From assembly GCA_937996825.1 (NCBI GenBank), contig CALKUJ010000103.1, forward strand, positions 1 to 9,419: DNA of 9,419 bases. Reading direction: 5' to 3'. Below are positions 6,924 through 9,419 of the stretch, piece after piece; position 1 is the first letter of the stretch; each line of letters starts with the position of its first letter. The position numbers and the translations under genes are program-made. The DNA is from an uncultured Polynucleobacter sp. Its GTDB lineage: Bacteria > Pseudomonadota > Gammaproteobacteria > Burkholderiales > Burkholderiaceae. The notes beneath the pieces were generated by a model, which had not been told where the DNA came from, made no database searches, and saw only the letters and a program-made list of their open reading frames with translations.

Positions 6924-6967
6924 TTAGTTGTTGCAAGACTTGGCCCATCGACATTCAAAGGTATTCA

Positions 6968-7345
6968 ATGCTTTCATCCATTTTGGCAATCAGTGCCGGA
7001 GCCTCATTAGGGGCGGTCTTGCGCTGGCTATTGAGTTTGGGTTTGAACGCTGTTTGGGCAACCATGCCATTAGGTACTCTGGCAGCTAATTTGATAGGTG
7101 CCTACCTTGTTGGTTTCTTGATGAGCCTTTTAGAGGCTCATGCTGGATTATCGGCGGAATGGAAGTTATTTTTGATCACTGGCTTTCTAGGTGGTTTAAC
7201 CACCTTCTCAACTTTCAGTGCTGAAGTTGTGGCTATTTTGCAATCAGGGGCTTATCTTCGTGCATTTGCAACTGTTGCTCTTCATCTATTAGGCTCATTA
7301 GCTTTGACCATTTTGGGTATTGCTAGCTACCAATGGTTGAAATAA
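6968..7345 (+). CDS. crcB: Fluoride ion channel/exporter CrcB (Fluc)
   Basis: CrcB/Fluc is a small inner-membrane protein that forms an inverted dimer and lets toxic fluoride leave the cell. The 125-residue sequence has four hydrophobic helices (about 4-25, 33-55, 66-90 and 98-122) and normal length. Family marks are Arg19 in the first helix, GTLAANLIGAYLVG at 36-49 with the pore Asn41, and GFLGGLTTFSTFSAE at 72-86, where Phe80 and Phe83 are the expected pore phenylalanines. AAAGG lies 6 bases before the ATG. It starts a short plus-strand pair with the ABM gene, divergent from the LOG gene. Fluoride riboswitches precede many crcB genes, but the 104-base upstream gap shows no recognisable one. 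Confidence 0.95.
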   Translation: MLSSILAISAGASLGAVLRWLLSLGLNAVWATMPLGTLAANLIGAYLVGFLMSLLEAHAGLSAEWKLFLITGFLGGLTTFSTFSAEVVAILQSGAYLRAFATVALHLLGSLALTILGIASYQWLK

Positions 7346-7375
7346 TTATTTTTATAAAACTCTAAGGACAAACAA

Positions 7376-7675
7376 ATGATTTTAGAAATTGTTGATATCA
7401 GTATTGACCCAGCTAAAAAAGCTGATTTTGAAAAAGCAGTGGCTGCGGGTATTGCTGATGCGATTGCTCCAGCAAAAGGCTTTTGTGGATATAAATTAAA
7501 TGCTGGCATTGAAAAGCCAGGCCGTTATATTTTGATGATCTACTGGACCACACTTGAAAATCACACGGTTGACTTTAGAGAGTCAGAAGCTTTCGCGCGT
7601 TGGAGAGGTCATGTGGGACCATTCTTCTTGAGCCCACCCAATGTTGAACACTTCACATTGGCGCACAAGTCTTAA
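7376..7675 (+). CDS. Small ABM-domain (antibiotic biosynthesis monooxygenase-like) protein
   Basis: This is a 99-residue protein with a single ABM domain, a dimeric ferredoxin-like fold found in quinone-forming monooxygenases, haem-degrading proteins and many small proteins of unknown role. It begins with a beta strand (MILEIVDISID), then a helix (about 13-29), then GFCGYKL, a strand with YILMIYW at about 51-57, and the typical end W-TLENH-FRESEAF-WRGHVGPFF with PPNVEHF. It has no signal peptide or cysteine motif. A good ribosome site (AAGGA) precedes ATG 7376. The gene lies 30 bases behind crcB and is probably co-transcribed with it. It converges on the transglutaminase gene, and both proteins end in His-Lys-Ser. 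The real substrate cannot be inferred; antibiotic synthesis is unlikely to be meant. Confidence 0.85.
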   Translation: MILEIVDISIDPAKKADFEKAVAAGIADAIAPAKGFCGYKLNAGIEKPGRYILMIYWTTLENHTVDFRESEAFARWRGHVGPFFLSPPNVEHFTLAHKS

Positions 7676-7705
7676 GCTCTAAGATTCTCGACTCAAGATT
7701 TGTGC
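7663..7705. repeat. Inverted repeat spanning the 3' ends of the convergent ABM and transglutaminase genes
   Basis: GCACAAGTCTT (7663-7673) and AAGATTTGTGC (7695-7705) are inverted copies of 11 bases with one difference, which would be a G-U pair in plus-strand RNA. The 21-base loop is 7674-7694. Each arm encodes His-Lys-Ser of its gene and runs into or up to the stop codon. It could act as a transcript-end hairpin for both genes, but there is no T-run, so it is not a classical terminator. Confidence 0.55.
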
Positions 7706-8574
7706 ATGAGGGTTGTGATCTTGTGCGACATTTTTACTTCGCACACGTCCAACTCTCCATAAATAGGCATCGCATTACTTGGGTCTGGGGCAGCTGCCAA
7801 AGGAATGTGTCCTTCAGTTGCTAATAAACCAGACGTTGGGTCGATGCCGACCCAGCCAGCCCCTGGAATAAATACCTCGCACCAAGCATGAAGCTCAGCC
7901 ACATTCTCTTGGCTCTCAGTAGGACTGTTTAAATTGTGCCAATCGGCAGTTGCTTCGATCAAATAGCCTGAAACAAATCTGGCAGCAATACCCATGTGAC
8001 GACATAGTTGCACCAAGAGCCAGCTAGAGTCGCGACACGATCCAGAGTTCAACTTTAGAGTTTCTTCGGTTGATTGAACACCAGGTTCTAATCGGACCAT
8101 ATAACGCACTCTATTGAAAACGAGTTGATTGAGGTAAACAACGTACTCAATCGTGCGTCTCTTCTCAGGTGGTATTGAGTTAATAAATTCTTGAAATAGT
8201 GGCCCGCATGGCTCAGTTTCCAAGTATGGCGATAGTCCTGCCATCAAATTGGCTTCATATTTGAATGGATGGTGCTCGGCTGCTGGCTCAACAAAAAAAT
8301 CAAACGGATTGATTGTTTCTAATTCAGCCGTTAACTCAACATTGATTTCAAAGAAATTGGTTTTTTCAGTGAACACCAATCTGGCCACGTGATTAGAGAA
8401 CGGATCTTGTTGCCAGTTAATGAAATAAGTCCTTGGCTGAATCGTCAATTGATAAGAGCTGATTGGTGTTCTGCAGTGAGGGGCAGGTCTCAATTTGATC
8501 AATTGAGGTCCCAATTGAACATCTTGGCTATATTGATATTGAGTGACGTGCTTCAGTGATACTTTCATGTTCAT
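7693..8574 (-). CDS. Transglutaminase-like cysteine protease, lacking the usual DUF2126 half
   Basis: This is a 293-residue cytoplasmic protein with an N-terminal bacterial transglutaminase-like domain (about 3-95) and a transglutaminase core. The catalytic triad is visible: Cys180 in NSGSCRDSSW, His229 in ELHAWCEV and Asp245 in GIDPTSGLL. Members probably act as peptidases or amide hydrolases rather than cross-linkers. The closest sequences I recall are the first 285 or so residues of proteins of about 1100 residues that continue into DUF2126, often found with alpha-E and circularly permuted ATP-grasp proteins. Here the protein ends soon after HIPLAAAPDPS and VCEV, and the DNA beyond its stop is the antisense side of the ABM gene. 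Start 8574 is chosen because MNMKVSLKHV aligns with the family N-terminus; no clear ribosome site is present (weak GATAAT at 8583-8578). It could be a natural single-domain form or a truncated one. Confidence 0.85.
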   Translation of the reverse strand: MNMKVSLKHVTQYQYSQDVQLGPQLIKLRPAPHCRTPISSYQLTIQPRTYFINWQQDPFSNHVARLVFTEKTNFFEINVELTAELETINPFDFFVEPAAEHHPFKYEANLMAGLSPYLETEPCGPLFQEFINSIPPEKRRTIEYVVYLNQLVFNRVRYMVRLEPGVQSTEETLKLNSGSCRDSSWLLVQLCRHMGIAARFVSGYLIEATADWHNLNSPTESQENVAELHAWCEVFIPGAGWVGIDPTSGLLATEGHIPLAAAPDPSNAMPIYGELDVCEVKMSHKITTLMHKS

Positions 8575-8618
8575 TCAATTATCTATGCAAGTCTTGTGCC
8601 AAAGTCAGTGAAATTAAT

Positions 8619-8656
8619 AAAAAAGGGCTTAAAAGAGTTAAGCCCCTTTAAGCCCT
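8619..8656 (-). terminator. Rho-independent terminator of the U32 gene, with a duplicated arm
   Basis: Read on the minus strand, GGGCTTAA (8645-8638) pairs with TTAAGCCC (8632-8625) around a 5-base loop, followed by six T (8624-8619). A second copy, AGGGCTTAAA (8656-8647), lies just upstream and could pair with the same right arm. It sits about 25 bases after the U32 stop codon and before the transglutaminase gene, so these two minus-strand genes are probably separate transcripts. Confidence 0.85.
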
Positions 8657-8680
8657 GACAGAATACCAGTCAATGGATGA

Positions 8681-9418
8681 TCAAGCTTCCATAATTGGAA
8701 TTTGTTCAATCTTGGAGGCATTCTCTTGTTCAACGTAACGCGCAAGGAACGCACCGTTACTGCTCATTGGAAGTTTCGCCCATACGGTGTAACCTGCACC
8801 AGGAACAACACGCATCGGCTCACCTTTTTGGCTGAAAATCTCTTCAATCACAAAATCAGTGTTGCCACTTGGTTGAATGATTTCTAATTTATCGCCCACA
8901 GAGAAACGGTTCTTGACTTCAATCTTGACCAATTGCTTTTCGTTATCAACATCAACAACGTTACCAATATAGAGGCTGCGGCCTGATAGAGAGAAGCCGC
9001 GCAAGTAATTTTGATGATCTTTGTCTGGGTGGCGAACATAGAAGCCATCGGTGTATCCGCGATTGGCCAAGCCTTCTAGATGACCCATCAACACTGGATT
9101 GAATGGACGTCCAGCCACAGCATCATCGATTGCAGAGCGATAGGCTTGGGCTGTTCTTGCCACATAGTAAGGAGATTTAGTTCTACCTTCAATCTTGAAT
9201 GAATCAATGCCCATTTCTGTGAGGCGCAGGTGGCGGTTGTCATTGTCGGTGTCTCTTAAAATCTCAGCGAGTCGGTCTGCGGGAGATGTTTTCGAGTCTC
9301 CAGCGGATTTTTTCGAGGCTGAATCACCCGATACCACTGACGGCTTATCAGGGGCGCTTTTTTCTGCACCTGAGGCCAGGAAGGCTCCACATGGCATGAC
9401 AATCATGGTTGCCAACGC
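8681..9418 (-). CDS. trhP: U32 peptidase-family protein, TrhP/YegQ-like, C-terminal part (5' end outside window; abnormal upstream sequence)
   Basis: TrhP (YegQ) is a cytoplasmic U32-family protein needed for prephenate-dependent 5-hydroxyuridine formation at the tRNA wobble position. The region downstream of about 9223 matches the TrhP C-terminus very well: LTEMGIDSFKIEGRTKSPYY, ARTAQAYRSAIDDAVAGRPF, LANRGYTDGF, HQNYLRG and VKNRFSVGDKLEIIQPSGN. It ends IMEA at 8681. Upstream of that point, the family block that normally precedes it (about EDEHGTYIMNSKDL) is absent. Instead the same frame, open to the window edge, encodes an unrelated hydrophobic then Ser/Lys/Asp/Pro-rich stretch of about 65 residues. 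TTG 9415 is not a credible start, so the gene is treated as partial. Either the gene is rearranged here or this is a sequence chimera. The family call is firm for the C-terminal 180 residues; whether the whole protein works is doubtful. Confidence 0.75.
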   Translation of the reverse strand, partial: ALATMIVMPCGAFLASGAEKSAPDKPSVVSGDSASKKSAGDSKTSPADRLAEILRDTDNDNRHLRLTEMGIDSFKIEGRTKSPYYVARTAQAYRSAIDDAVAGRPFNPVLMGHLEGLANRGYTDGFYVRHPDKDHQNYLRGFSLSGRSLYIGNVVDVDNEKQLVKIEVKNRFSVGDKLEIIQPSGNTDFVIEEIFSQKGEPMRVVPGAGYTVWAKLPMSSNGAFLARYVEQENASKIEQIPIMEA

Positions 9419-9419
9419 C

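Noticed and set aside
6864..6967. Fluoride riboswitch upstream of crcB
   Set aside because: I could not find the conserved core (a GGCGATGG-like start with the matching downstream pairing). A covariance-model search would settle it.
9171..9419. Plus-strand open frame opposite the odd 5' part of the U32 gene (ATG at 9207, open to the edge)
   Set aside because: It shows no recognisable domain and no ribosome site, and it overlaps the well-supported TrhP C-terminal frame. It is kept only as a possible clue to what was joined at the abnormal junction.

Overview
The window looks like chromosome of a moderately AT-rich betaproteobacterium, most like freshwater Burkholderiaceae of the Polynucleobacter type. 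This rests on remembered protein resemblance: a beta-type IlvD, a TrhP/YegQ-type U32 protein, and a transglutaminase of the kind usually fused to DUF2126. It also rests on a mixed-strand layout of short operons. No database search was run. There are no RNA genes, CRISPR arrays, insertion sequences or recognisable phage genes. No gene-free stretch exceeds 300 bases; the longest gap is about 160 bases, between ilvD and the flavoprotein gene.

Layout. (1) 1-1720, plus strand: a copper-type envelope operon. It holds the C-terminal part of a TonB-dependent receptor, a YcnI/DUF1775 protein and a PCuAC copper chaperone, tightly packed and closed by a strong terminator. (2) 1758-3467, minus strand: ilvD for branched-chain amino acid synthesis, converging on the copper operon. 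(3) 3627-4892, plus: a BaiN/YhiN (HI0933) flavoprotein whose last 15 bases overlap the end of the convergent next gene. (4) 6863 down to 4878, minus: a LOG-family phosphoribohydrolase followed by a beta-CASP metallo-beta-lactamase-fold ribonuclease, probably one operon. (5) 6968-7675, plus: a CrcB/Fluc fluoride channel followed by a small ABM-domain protein. (6) 8574 down to 7693, minus: a transglutaminase that ends where its usual large DUF2126 partner domain would begin. (7) 9418 down to 8681, minus: the C-terminal part of a TrhP/YegQ-like U32 protein, cut by the window edge and followed by a terminator.

How the genes work together. The first operon forms a coherent path for copper across the outer membrane and through the periplasm. 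Both soluble proteins carry histidine-rich C-terminal tails, the YcnI protein would start with histidine after signal cleavage, and PCuAC has the exact H-X10-M-X21-H-X-M spacing. The rest is mainly housekeeping or stress functions.

The spots that ordinary annotation does not explain are: (a) the U32 protein loses its family-conserved sequence upstream of about position 9223 and continues into an unrelated Ser/Lys/Asp-rich stretch; (b) the transglutaminase lacks DUF2126; (c) the convergent ABM and transglutaminase genes both end in the same His-Lys-Ser-stop, forming an inverted repeat; and (d) the LOG start has either a leaderless arrangement or a four-codon mini-ORF overlapping it. I do not see a clearly new multi-gene system. 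The copper operon and the two truncated or rearranged genes deserve the closest look.
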